Part shown: positions 36,450-47,714 of the stretch, piece by piece
Layout: each line of letters opens with the position of its first letter
Position numbering within the stretch: position 1 is the stretch's first letter
Assembly (NCBI RefSeq): GCF_029873635.1
Contig: NC_080420.1
Coordinates: 33,874,231-33,938,230, forward strand
Length of the DNA: 64,000 nucleotides
Source: Malania oleifera
Lineage: Eukaryota > Streptophyta > Magnoliopsida > Santalales > Ximeniaceae
Direction: 5' to 3'
Position numbers and translations under genes: made by a program
The notes under the pieces: generated by a model
Database searches by the model: none
What the model was told of the DNA's origin: nothing
Seen by the model: the letters and a program-made list of their open reading frames with translations, nothing else

Positions 36450-38115
36450 TGTTGACTTTTTGACTTCGATCTCTGTTTTGATGCTGACAAAGTACAAGTG
36501 TCTTATCTATGCATTGAGCGCTTGAATAGATTTTTAATTTGGCACACACATAAGACGAAGAGAAATGGAAGCCATGAAGCGCATAAAGCTCGTATCACAC
36601 ACTTGGCGTATTCCATGGATCAAAAAAGCAAGAAAGAAGACATATATTTTGTCTTGTAAAAGCATTTAGTTTTATATATTGGTCTATAATAATTTGCATA
36701 TCATGCATGATGTGAATGCTAAGCTCAAATGACTGTAGTCAGATCTTAGGAACCAAAATCATTCATTGAAAACCTTTTTTAAAAATACTAAAATCATAAT
36801 AAGATTTTCAAAATGAATTTAGGGCCAAAATTAATTATACAAATGTCGACCGACGTTGGACCTTTTGGGCAAAATATTACTTTTTTTTAATGCCCTCGAT
36901 CGACCGACAATTTCATGCTTGAACCAACTTAGTCAACTGAAGCAGTGTGCTCGGAGTCAAACATTTGACTGGTTTGGTTGACCGACCGTTTTTGAATTGA
37001 GTGTTCATGGTCAACCGTCACATAAATTTGACTCCTCCACCGCCCTAGGTCAACCTGCCAAATCGGTTCAAAAATGTCTTGGTCGACCAAACCTTATGAG
37101 TGGCCGACCGAACCTACGAAGGGTTCCGTGTCACCTTTGGTTTGGTCAACCGACCCGTGCCTAGGTCGACTAAACCTCTTGAGTCAAGCCATTTTTACTG
37201 CTCTAAACCGGGTTAAAAATTAATTAAATATTTTTTAAAATACCTAATATGTCCCTAACGGTCAATTTTTTTCCTGAGTCTATATATACCCCCTCATTAC
37301 TCATATTTAAGCATGAGCTTAGATTAGGAAATCCTCTCAAATATTTTTTAGCCTTAAATTTTTTTATACCTTCTTATACACATTCCATTCAAATTTTGTT
37401 AAGAGAGCATTCACTTTGGGCATTGATTTTTCATATCAAAAACATCTACTCTCTCATATATTTCATTTCAACATTCTTTGAGAGTTGATTTTTCATATCA
37501 AAAACATCTACTCTCTTATATATTTCATTTCATACATGAGTGTATTTGTGTTTATTGTTGTAAACATAAGCTTTTTAGAAACAATTTGGTTGCTCGAAAT
37601 ATTTTATTGAATATCCATTGTATTCCCAATGTGTGGTCGGAAGAGAGAGACTAGCCCTGTGAATAGTCCCGAATTTCTTAGACTTGGTGAGGAGAGCACC
37701 AGATTGGTTCAGACCCGGTTAGGAGAACTAGGTGCACCACCTTGTAAAGTGTTGTAATTGGTGTCGCTCCACCCGTGAAGCGAGTAATTTGTGGAATCCT
37801 TAAGCTGCGGCCTAAGGCGGGGACATAGGCAGTATTGACCGAACCCCAATAACATATTGTGTGTTTACTGTTTTATTTTTCGTACTTTAATTTGCTGCAC
37901 ATTTTTGTTATTATTTACTGCTCTGAATGAATGATATACTGAGACTGCTTTAATTGTTATAATACCTGCTCAATAATTTTTTTATTGAATTGGTATGTGT
38001 TTAGACAGACCCTAGGTTGTGGTATATTGCTGTTAGATTAGTTGAACCTAGTAAGAAATATTTTAAATTTCCAATTCACTCCCCCCCCCCTCTTGGGAAT
38101 ACACCAATTCCAACA
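36450..38115 (+). repeat. 3' LTR of copia element B
   Basis: 1666 bp, TGTTGACT to TTCCAACA, preceded by a polypurine tract. It is shorter than the 5' LTR. It carries the same GTCGAC-type palindrome cluster at 36846-37170. Confidence 0.88.
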
Positions 38116-39000
38116 ATATGGGTTATGCAAATGTGATTTTGGGTATTAAAATAATTAGAAACAATGATAAATTTATTCTCACTCACTCACATTATATTGA
38201 AAAGATACTAAAAAAGTTTAATCACTGTGACTGCAAACCTACTAGCACACCTTTTGATGCTTATTTGAAATTATATCATAACATTGGTAGAGCAGTAAAT
38301 CAGTTAGAATATGTTAGAGTTATTGGTTGCTTGATGCATCCTATGACTTCTACTAGACCTCAAAATTGCATATGCTACAAGTAAACTTAGTAGATATACT
38401 AGTAATCCTAGTGATATTCATTGACATGCTATATATAGAGTGTTAAAGTATTTGAAAAATACTATGAATTATAACATACATTATGAAGGATATCCTATTG
38501 TTTTAGAAGGATTCATAGATGCCAGTTGTATCACTGATCGTAATGATCATACATAAACTAGTGGGTATTCACCCTTGGTGGAGGAGTTATCTCCTGGGAT
38601 TCAAAGAAGCAAAGCCTTATAACAGATTCCACTATAGCATCAGAATTTGTGGCTTTAACTTCTTGTAACAAAGAGGCAGAATGGCTTAGGAATCTGCTAT
38701 TAGAAATTCCAATTTGGCCAAAGCCTATGTCACCTATATATGTGCATTGTGATAGTGAGGCAACTTTGTCACGGGCATATAGTAATATATATAATGGTAA
38801 ATCCAAACATATTGGCCTAAGACATATTTATATGAGGCGGTTAATTACTGATGGTGTAATTACCATAGATTTTGTGAGATCAAGTCAAATTTTGGCTGAC
38901 CCATTAACAAAAGGACTTGCAAGAGACATGGTTTGGAAAACATCAATGGGGATGGGACTTAAATCCATAACACATAGTCACCAATGATGGAAACTCAATT
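38116..39000 (+). pseudogene. RT end and RNase H of copia element A (fossil)
   Basis: Sequence right of the copia B insertion continues the RT-connection region (LGIKIIRNNDKFILTHSHYI near 38135) and RNase H (SEATLSRAY near 38755, KHIGLRHIY near 38806, ADPLTKGL near 38895), the usual C-terminal order in copia. Broken. Confidence 0.85.
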
Positions 39001-39058
39001 CAACACTTGAAATTTTCAAGCTCTTGAGTTCAATGAGCAAAGTACATCATATGTAGTA

Positions 39059-40859
39059 TGTCACACCCCGAACCTGAAAATGAGACCCAGGGGTGAAAAT
39101 GTAATCTAACATGTCCCTGTATCATACAAATCATCCAAGATACAATACAATAAGTGAGGGTCTGACCCCGTGGGGTTACTAGGCACCCTATACACATCCA
39201 AAGATACGCAGCGGAAATAAGGTCTTTTTATACAAGCATGGTACCATGCTAGAGTCTATATAAGAGCAAAAACATGGCTCCATCATACAACAGGGTGCCC
39301 AACATATCTCAAAATGGCAACCCACAAAACACAAGTCCTAGCACTTACCCAAGCGCTACCCGTAGTACACCAGCCACTACGCTCCCGACACAAGGACGCT
39401 AGTTCCAGTTACCCGAAGGACCTAAAAAATATGTACGTACAGTAGGGGTGAGACACCTCTTAGTAAGGAAGAATGCAGGTTATATCGGTATGTGGCATTT
39501 GAATGTTATTATGACGCAACACATATACAGTTAAATGCAGTTCCAGTACTAATTTCACAACAGTGCATACACGCACACAGACATGATCAAGCAATCCTGG
39601 TGTCATCACACCCTTCGGCCCGAAGCTGACCCGCGACATACGGCGTTGGCCAGTAGCCAACCCGCGAAACACGGCGCCACCGACACATGGCTAGTCCTAG
39701 ACTCTCATGGCATCGTACCAACGCTAAACTGGTGGATCCACACCATTCGGTGATCAGCCGGTAAGGCTCATGCCCTCGGATATAAAGCCGGACACTCTTG
39801 CCAAACATGGCCAATGATTTCATACGCCCTCGGATATAGAGCCAGACACTCTCAGTACCTGGAACAAATTCAGAACCCCGTTCCTACTTGCATTTTAACC
39901 AAACACAACATAAAAATGCATGCTCATATAACCAAACAAACCACACTCATTTGGTAATTTAAAATCATGGTTTTCCAAACACATACAGTTTAAACAAGTC
40001 AAGGCACGGCCATCCCTATAACACAGTATAAATCAACATATACAATCGGCTTTCAACAAAACCAGGGATGCAGCCCGTCGCCCTTTTTTTTTCCAAAACT
40101 GTTATCATGAAAAACCCATAGTTTTCCCTTGTTAGATCCCCCCAAATGAGTAGTCAAAACACACACAAGACCATGAACCACAATTTTTCCGAGTACAATT
40201 TTGAAAATAACCGATATAAACATATTCCCCTCCCCTTACCTTTCCCCTAAATGGCAAATCCCGAACTCTAAGGCCCCTAAACAGCGAACCGAGTTCCAAA
40301 ACCTACAACCAATAGTACAGAATATACTCACGACTCCATTCTCTACAAAACTATTGGAACGGAAATGAAAACCGAGCCTTACCTTGATTTTATGCCATAA
40401 CCTAAAAATCTCCAAAATGCGTTTCCGATTCGCAGAACTTGTAGAGAATCCTTCACTGATCCTTGTGGTAACTTTAGATCGTCGAATTAGACAATAAACA
40501 GCAAAGAAATCTAAAGAGAGGAAGTGTATGGAGAGTTTCTAGAGAGATAGAGAGAGGATATTTAGATTTCTTAGCTGAGAAGTAATAGAAATTGATATTT
40601 ATAGCCCTTGACTCGGCCGCCCTCGAGACGAAATGGTGTCCTCGTCGACGAGGTCATATAGATAGCTCGTCGACAAAACGGTGACCTCGTCGACGAGCCT
40701 GAGATTCCCGGTTTCCCGAAATCTCTCGGCTTCTCCTCGTCGATGAGCCTCTGAACTTCGTCAACAAAATCTGGCTTCGTTGATGAAGCCTGTTCAAATT
40801 CCAAAATTTACCCCTCTCTTAATTATTTGAACCCATATATCACGGTTTAGGTTCTTACA
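39059..40859 (-). repeat. 3' LTR of the Tekay-like element
   Basis: 1801 bp. On the plus strand it runs TGTCACACC to TTCTTACA. It matches 45366-47107. It holds CTCGTCGACGAGG-type palindromes at 40617-40790 and a GA-rich tract near 40510-40560. Confidence 0.9.
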
Positions 40860-41131
40860 ACCTCCCCTCCTTACAATAATTTCATCCTCGAAATTTGCAA
40901 TCTCTCATTCATGAACTTATACATACAATCAAACACTCACACATACACTCAACTCTAGAAAAAAAACTAGCGACTACTACAGCGCAGCCCCATCATAACA
41001 CATACATACATACCCTCACTTATGGCGGAGGAATACCGTGGTTACAACATAAACTGTCTCAGGAGTTCAAAATATACACTCCCGATGACTAACCACCTAT
41101 CCCAACCCAAAGCAGGATGACGTACACATAC

Positions 41132-42509
41132 TCAAAATAACTGTGGATACTTTAAGCGTATTTCCATTTCCAGTTCCCAAGAAGCTTCCTCAACCTCGTG
41201 GTTTCGCCATAATACCTTTACTAATGGTATCTCTTTAGTACGAAACTTCTGAACTTTATGATCCAGAAACTGAACAGGTATCTCCTCATATGCTAAAGTA
41301 TCCCCAATTTCTAAATCATCATAACTGATAACATGTGATGGATCCAGCACGTATCTCCTCAACATGGATACGTGAAACACATCGTGGACCCTCGACAGTG
41401 CTGGGGGTAGTGCAATCCTGTAGGCTACCGGACCCACTCGCTCAAGAACCTCGAATGGTCCGATGTACCTCGGGCTCAGCTTGCCTTTCATCCCAAATCT
41501 CATCAACCCTTTCATTGGAGCGATTCTCAGAAATACCTTACCCCCACCTCAAACTCTAACTCACGGCGGCGAACATCTGTGTAACTCTTCTGCTGACTCT
41601 GAGTTGATTTAATCCTTTCCCGGATCAAACCCACCTTCTCAGATACCTAATGCACAAGTTCAGGTCCTAACACCTGACGTTCACCAACCTCACTCCAATA
41701 CAGAGGAGATCAACACCTCCGACCATACAAAGCCTCGAACGGCGCCATCTCGATACTAGCCTAGAAGCTGTTATTATAAGCGAACTCCATTAGTGGCATA
41801 AACTATATCCAACTACCACAAAAGTCTAACACACAAGCTGCAACATATCTTCCAAGATCTGTATCGTTCTCTCCGACTGTCCATCAGTCTGGGGATGGAA
41901 CGCTATACTGAAAGTAAGCTTCGTCCCTAGTGCCTCCTGCAAGCTCGTCCAGAATCGAGAAGTAAATCTTGAGTCTCAATCTGACACAATGGAAACTGGT
42001 ACCTCGTGCATCCTAACTATCTCATGCACGTATATGTCTACTAGCCTACTTAGAGGATAGCTAACCTTCATCGGTATGAAATGAGTAGATTTTGTCAATC
42101 TGTCCACGATCACCTAGATTGCATGCCCGTGAAGTGCTAGTGGTAATCTGGTCACAAAATCCATGGAAATATGCTCCCATTTCCACACTGGAATAGGCAA
42201 AGGCTGCAACGGCCCTATCGGCCTCTGATGTTTACCTTTCACCTATTGACATGTTAGACACTGCTCCACGAACTGAGCAATTTTCCCCTTCATACCAGAC
42301 CACCAAAAGGTCTCGCGCAAGTCACGATGCATCTTCGTGCTATCGGGATGTACCGTATATAAAGAACGATATGCTTCCTCCAGAATCGTCCTTCTGATGT
42401 CATTGTCGTTCGGAACACATAGTCTGGTCCCAAACCTTAGCACACCTTCCTCAGAGATGTTGAACTCTGTAGCCAATCCCTGTCGTACCTTTTCCATAAC
42501 CTCTGCCAA
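41132..42509 (-). pseudogene. Integrase and chromodomain-like end of the Tekay-like element (fossil)
   Basis: The zinc-finger part (H-x...H...C-x2-C) is at 42243-42400, ending EQCLTCQ. The C-terminal part at 41132-41515 has [20 protein letters not shown] and [13 protein letters not shown], followed by a chromodomain-like end, [16 protein letters not shown]. This domain order identifies a chromovirus. Broken. Confidence 0.85.
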
Positions 42510-42689
42510 CTTCGCATCACTAGCCTACGCGGCCTTTATACGCTCAAACAAAGTCGACTGGACCACCAAATTAGCAAGGAAATCCTGATGATCTCCACAC
42601 ACAAACTCTATGCTTGAATTTTCTAAATCCTGACTGATGTGATGCTGAGCTACAACTACAGATACAACCACATGATCCGACTTCCGACT

Positions 42690-44150
42690 TAACGCATCAG
42701 CCACCACGTTAGCTTTCCCCGGGTATAACTGATGGTGCAATTGTAGTCCTTGATCAACTCAAGCCACCGTCTCTGCCTCATATTCAACTCCTTTTGCGTA
42801 AAAAAGTATTTAAGGCTTTTATGATTAGTGAAGATCTCACACTGCACACCATATAGATAGTGTCGCCAAATCTTCAATGCATATACAACATCAGCCAACT
42901 CCAAGTCATGCGTAGGGTAATTATTCTTGTATTCTTTCAGTTGCCGAGAAGCATATACTACTACCTTACCCTTCTGCATAAGCACACATCCCAAACCTTT
43001 GAGAGACGCGTCGCTAAAAATAAAAAAACCACCATCCCCCGAAGGAATGGTCAAAATTGGAGCAGTAACCAGTCGGTACTTCAACTCTTGAAAACACTAC
43101 TCGTAATCACTGGTCCATTCAAATTTCACTCCCTTCCTGGTCAATCGAGTCAGAGGCCCAAACAGTTTAGAAAACCCTTCCACGAACCGACGATAATAAC
43201 CTGCCAGTCCTAGAAAACTCCGAACCTCCTACACATTTTTTGGCCTTACTAAGTCGACCACCGCTTTAATCTTGCTAGGATCAACTGATATACCGTCACC
43301 AATCACCACATGGCCTAAGAATGCAATCTGATCCAACCAAAATTCACACTTCTTCAGTTTAGCATACAACTTCTTCTCCGACAGAATCTATAATACTAAC
43401 TTCAAATAACTCTCATGCTCTTCCGAACTCCTTGAGTATACCAGAATATCGTCAATGAATACCACCATGAACCGATCCACATACTCATGGAAAACCCTGT
43501 TCATCATATCCATAAATACCGCCGGAGCATTCGTCAACCCAAAAGGCATAACTAAGAACTCGTAGTGGCCATATCTGGTTCGGAAAGCTGTCTTCGCAAC
43601 ATCCTTAGATAACCCTCACCTGATGATATCTTGACCACAAGTCAATCTTCAAAAAGACCCGCATCCCCTGCAACTGGTCAAAGAGATTATCTATACGTGG
43701 TAAAGGATAACGATTTTTCACTATCACCTTGTTAATCTCACGGTAATCAATGCACATCCGCATCAACCCGTCCTTCTTCTTCACAAACAATACTGGAGCT
43801 CCCCAAGGCAAAACACTAGGTCGAATGAAATCTCTGTCCAGTAATTCCTGCAACTGTTCTTTTAACTCCCGAAGTTCTGCTGGAGCCATCCGGTACGAAA
43901 CTTTAAAGATCGGTGCCTTGCTAGGCAGCAACTCTATCGCAAACTCCACCTCACGATCCGGAGGTAAACCAGGTAGATCTTCTAGAAACACGTCCGAAAA
44001 CTCGCTGACTACCCGAATATCATCGAGTCTCAACTCATCCCGCGATAGTTCCTTCACAAAAGTTAGGTACCCCTGACACCCGTTCAAAAGTAACCTCCTC
44101 GCTTGCAATGCTGATAGAACCTGTGGCGTCAAATGCACACATGATCCCAT
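42690..44150 (-). pseudogene. RT and RNase H of the Tekay-like element (fossil)
   Basis: [20 protein letters not shown] marks the protease-RT linker, followed by [25 protein letters not shown] and CIDYREINK of RT (43605-44040). RNase H features [15 protein letters not shown] and [19 protein letters not shown] are at about 42850-43030. Broken. Confidence 0.88.
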
Positions 44151-44499
44151 GAACTCATACTCCTACTCCCAAGGAGGTCTGAAAACTACTACCTTTCCAC
44201 GACAGTCGATCACAGCATAACTGAAGAACAACCATCCATCCCCAGTATTTTGTCGAACCCAGACATGTCATATACCATAAAATTCACCGGTAGTAGCCTT
44301 CCCTGAATTACCACTGGGCAGTCTTCTAACATCCAACTACAGAAGATATACTCCTAGATGGTGTAGTAACAGATAACACCTTGTTCATAATTTGGGTCTT
44401 AACTCGCGAATCTGAAGCATACCCACTAATTTGCGGATATCCTTCCTCAAACCCTTCTCGAACCTCCGAGTCTTCTCATACTCGCTCGAGATCAAACAT

Positions 44500-45029
44500 G
44501 GTGCAAAACGAGACAGCTTTATGTATCGAGTTGCATACCCCTACACCGTCATACTCTCCTAAGTCAAAGCAGAAAACTCATCCTCCTTAGCATCATGAAT
44601 GGAGGTCGGGCAGTATTTCTCAAAGAACACCTCCTTAAAACGGCTCCACGACATCTCCTCAAGACCACCCCTCTGCTTCTCCAGCAGATTCACTGTAGTC
44701 CACCATCGACCCGCCTCCCCAGATAGCTGGAAGGTAGAACAGAGGACTCACTGCCTATCCGTGCAGTGCAAGACCTCCAAGATCCTCTCAGTCTTTTCCA
44801 CCCAGTCCTCTACTATCGCTGGCACATGTCTCCCAAAGAACGTCGGAGGATGCATGCGTGTGAACCTCTCAATGGTGCACCCTGCAGCAATAGGAGAGCG
44901 TTTGCGTCTCCTCACACTCTGCCCAATCTCTCGCAAAACCTGCCTTGTCAAACCTCGAGGCACAGGAGGAGACTCATTCCTCGCAGTCTCCTCAGAGCCA
45001 CTTCCCAAGTCATTATCCTTGGGCTCCAT
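44500..45029 (-). pseudogene. gag of the Tekay-like element (fossil)
   Basis: Starts MEPKDND about 320 bp downstream of the primer site. The capsid segment includes RMHPPTFFGR and EDWVEKTERILEVL, typical of chromovirus gag. Broken. Confidence 0.75.
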
Positions 45030-45365
45030 TCTGCAACACAATAGGAATCTTATCAATACTCCTACAACACATACATATGTACAGTTAACACAATTATCTA
45101 TCTCCAATCATGTTAACTACTCCCTGCTGGGTCTAGGTCTGTCCTATCACACCAACACGAAAGTCATCAATGGTCTGCCTTGCTTTTACTGAAATCGTCA
45201 TTCCAGGAAAAACATGAAATACCGTCAACAAATTCCGGTCTAGCAATAGAATAACCCTCAACCAACTCTACCCGCATCCAACATCCTCTACTCTGGTATG
45301 TACTCACAGCTAAGCATAACCAAGTCTACAAGACTTTAACAACCTAGTTAGCTCTAATACCAAGT

Positions 45366-47107
45366 TGTCACACCTCGAACCCAAAAATGTGACCTAGGGG
45401 TGAAAATGTAATCTAACCTGTCCTTGTATCATACAAATCATCCAAGATACAGTACAATGAGTGAGGGTCTGACCCCGTGGGGTTACCAGGCACCCTATAC
45501 ACATCCAAAGATACGTAGCGTAAATAAGGTCTTGCTATACAAGCATGGTACCATACCAGAGTCTATACAAGAGCAAAAACACGACTCCATCATACAACGT
45601 ACAAACGGGTGCCCAACATATCTCCAAATGGCAACCCACAAAACACAAGTCTTAACACTTACCCAAGCGCTACCCGCAGTACACCGGCCACTACGTTCCC
45701 GACAAAAAGACGCTAGTTCCGGTTATCCGAAGGACCTAAAAAATATGTACGTACATCAGGGGTGAGACACCTCTCAGTAAGAAAGAATGCAGGTTATATC
45801 GGTGTGTGGCATTTGAATGTTATCATGACGCAACACATATACAGTTAAATGCACTTCCAGTACTAATTTCACAACAGTGCATACACGCACACACACATGA
45901 TCAAGCAATCTTGGTGTCATCACACCCTTCGGCCCGAAGGCGGCCCTCGACATACGGCGTTGGCGCATAGCCAACTAGCGAAACACGGCACCACTGGCAC
46001 ATGGCTAGTCCTAGACTCCAATGGCATCGTACTGGCGCTAAACCGGTGGATCCACATCCTTCGGTGATCAGCTGATAAGGCTCACGCCCTCAGATATAGA
46101 GTCGGACACTCTTTCCAAACATGGCCAGCGATTTCATACGCCCTCGGATATAGAGCCAGACACTCTCAGTAGCTGGAACAAATTCGGAACCCTGTTCCTA
46201 CTCGCATTTCAACCAAACACCACATAAACATGCATGCTCATATAACCAAACAAATCACACCCATTTGGTAATCTAAAATCATGGTTTTCCAAACACATAC
46301 AGTTTAAACAAGTCAAGACACGTCCATCCCTATAACACAGTATAAATCAACATATACATTCGGTTTTCCACAAAACCAGGGATGCAGCCCGTCGCCCCCT
46401 TTTTCCAAAAATTGTAATCATGAAAAACCCTTAGTTTTCTCCCGTTAGATCCCCCCAAATGAGTAGCCAAAACACACATAGGACCATGAACCACAGTTCT
46501 ATCGAGTCCGATTTTGAAAATAACCTATATAAATAGATCCCCCTTACCTTTCCCCCAAATGGCAAATCCCAAACTGCAAGGCCCCTAAACAGCGAACTGA
46601 GTTCCAAAACCTACAACCAACAGTACAGAATATACTCACGACTCCGTTCTCTACAAAACTACAAGAATGGAAATGAAAGTCGAGCCTTACCTCGATTTTA
46701 TGCCAAAACCCAAAAATCTCCAAAATGAGTTTCCGATCTGCAGAACTTGTAGAGAATCCTTCACTGATCCTCGTGGTAACTTCAGATCATTGAATCAGAC
46801 AATAAATGGCGAAGAAATCTATAGAGAGGAAGTGTATGGAGAGTTTCTAGAGAGATAGAGAGATGATATTTAGATTTCTTAACTAAAAAGTAATAGAAAT
46901 TGATATTTATAGCCCTTAACTCGGCCGCCCTCATCAACGAAATGGTGTCCTCGTCGACGAGGTCATATAGATAGCTTGTCGACAAAACGGTGACCTTGTC
47001 GACGAGCAGAACAAAGCCTTCGTCGACGAAACGAAGCCTGCTCAAATTCCAAATTTTACCCCTCTCTTAATTATTTAAACTCATATATCACGGTTTGGGT
47101 TCTTACA
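45366..47107 (-). repeat. 5' LTR of the Tekay-like element
   Basis: 1742 bp. On the plus strand it runs TGTCACACC to TTCTTACA, with the palindrome cluster at 46927-47030. The primer site TGGTATTAGAGC lies on the minus strand at 45351-45362, four bases from the LTR. Confidence 0.9.
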
Positions 47108-47714
47108 TAGTGACTAGAAGCACTAAAATGTATATGTGTCACACAATCCATCCCAAGAAAAATAGTGCTTTATACTTGTAATGTGAAAAAGGCGAAGGTT
47201 GAGCTTAAGCTCTTAATAGGATTATAATAGGTTCTTTGAGATACTTTAATTACAGGGGTACCTTTGATAAACCTACCTATATAAGTGTCGAAAGTGGTAC
47301 CACTTTCTATGAGAAATGGATTTATCTCTAAAGCACTTATCAAACTGGGATATAGATACAAGGCCAATCCACGCATCGACTTTTGGTAACACCCAAAGAT
47401 CTGATAATTTGTGTGTGATATGTATCCGGTTAATCAAAATACGATTGCTAGTTCAAAGTTCGTCTACTATATAATCCTGATTAACTTTTATATGTATTCA
47501 CTAAGTAAATGTTCAACTTCTAAAAACACCTCCATTTATGCATAAATTAACTCTTATCTAAATAAATTATTTTTCATCTATATTTTGTAAATGGTGGGGG
47601 AATTTTGAAATATTTTCTAAAATATATGATTTTATGGGTTTTCAAAGTCTTCCACTTATGAATTTTTTTTTAATCATTTTCTAGTCTGCAGTATTTTCCT
47701 ATCTTATTGCTACA
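47108..47714 (+). mobile_element. 3' end of copia element A
   Basis: Non-coding 3' sequence of copia A, with a purine tract ATGGTGGGGGAA at 47591-47602. The right boundary is the 29-bp sequence at 47687-47715 that recurs at 27037-27065. A short LTR starting near 47605 (about 110 bp) would fit, but only its end can be compared with the left side. Confidence 0.5.

Larger units (their letters stand above)
30095..38115 (+). mobile_element. Copia element B, SIRE-like, with both LTRs (fossil)
   Basis: The 8021-bp element is flanked by the 5-bp target duplication ATATG (30090-30094 and 38116-38120) and lies inside the RT of copia element A. It has a 5' LTR (30095-32172), an initiator-Met primer site TGGTATCAGAG (32175-32185), a SIRE-type gag from about 32225 to 33310 with a knuckle-like segment near 33170-33215, a long non-coding stretch, a polypurine tract (36436-36449) and a 3' LTR (36450-38115). 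I recognise no pol, so this copy is non-autonomous. In a stretch compared by hand the LTRs differ at about one position in ten, which suggests several million years. Broken. Confidence 0.88.
39059..47107 (-). mobile_element. Tekay-like chromovirus (Ty3/gypsy) with both LTRs (fossil)
   Basis: An 8049-bp element inserted in the 3' part of copia element A in opposite orientation. Flanks are TAGTA (39054-39058) and TAGTG (47108-47112), a 4-of-5 target duplication. On the minus strand: 5' LTR 45366-47107, initiator-Met primer site (45351-45362), gag (about 44500-45029), protease/RT (about 43000-44150), RNase H (42690-43084), integrase zinc finger and core (about 41700-42509), a C-terminal chromodomain-like segment (41132-41250), a polypurine tract (about 40860-40876) and a 3' LTR 39059-40859. 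LTR divergence counted over about 370 bp is near 8 percent, a few million years. It is structurally whole but broken in coding. Confidence 0.9.
27037..47714 (+). mobile_element. Copia element A, gag-pol split by two later insertions (fossil)
   Basis: The element's own sequence is 27037-30094, 38116-39058 and 47108-47714, about 4.6 kb, the usual size of a copia element. A 29-bp sequence is repeated exactly at 27037-27065 and 47687-47715 and probably marks its LTR ends. Parts in order: gag from about 27087 with a zinc knuckle near 27838-27880 (CFHCGKPRHYKNEC), pre-integrase near 28360-28500, integrase near 28700-29130 (NGVVERKNRT), reverse transcriptase from about 29560 to beyond 38116, and RNase H near 38500-38990. 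The order INT-RT is diagnostic of Ty1/copia. A purine tract (47593-47602) near the right end fits a PPT. It is broken in several places; the lineage looks Tork-like, with low certainty. Confidence 0.8.

Noticed and set aside
44599-45192. Long plus-strand open frame
   Set aside because: It is the antisense shadow of the chromovirus gag region.
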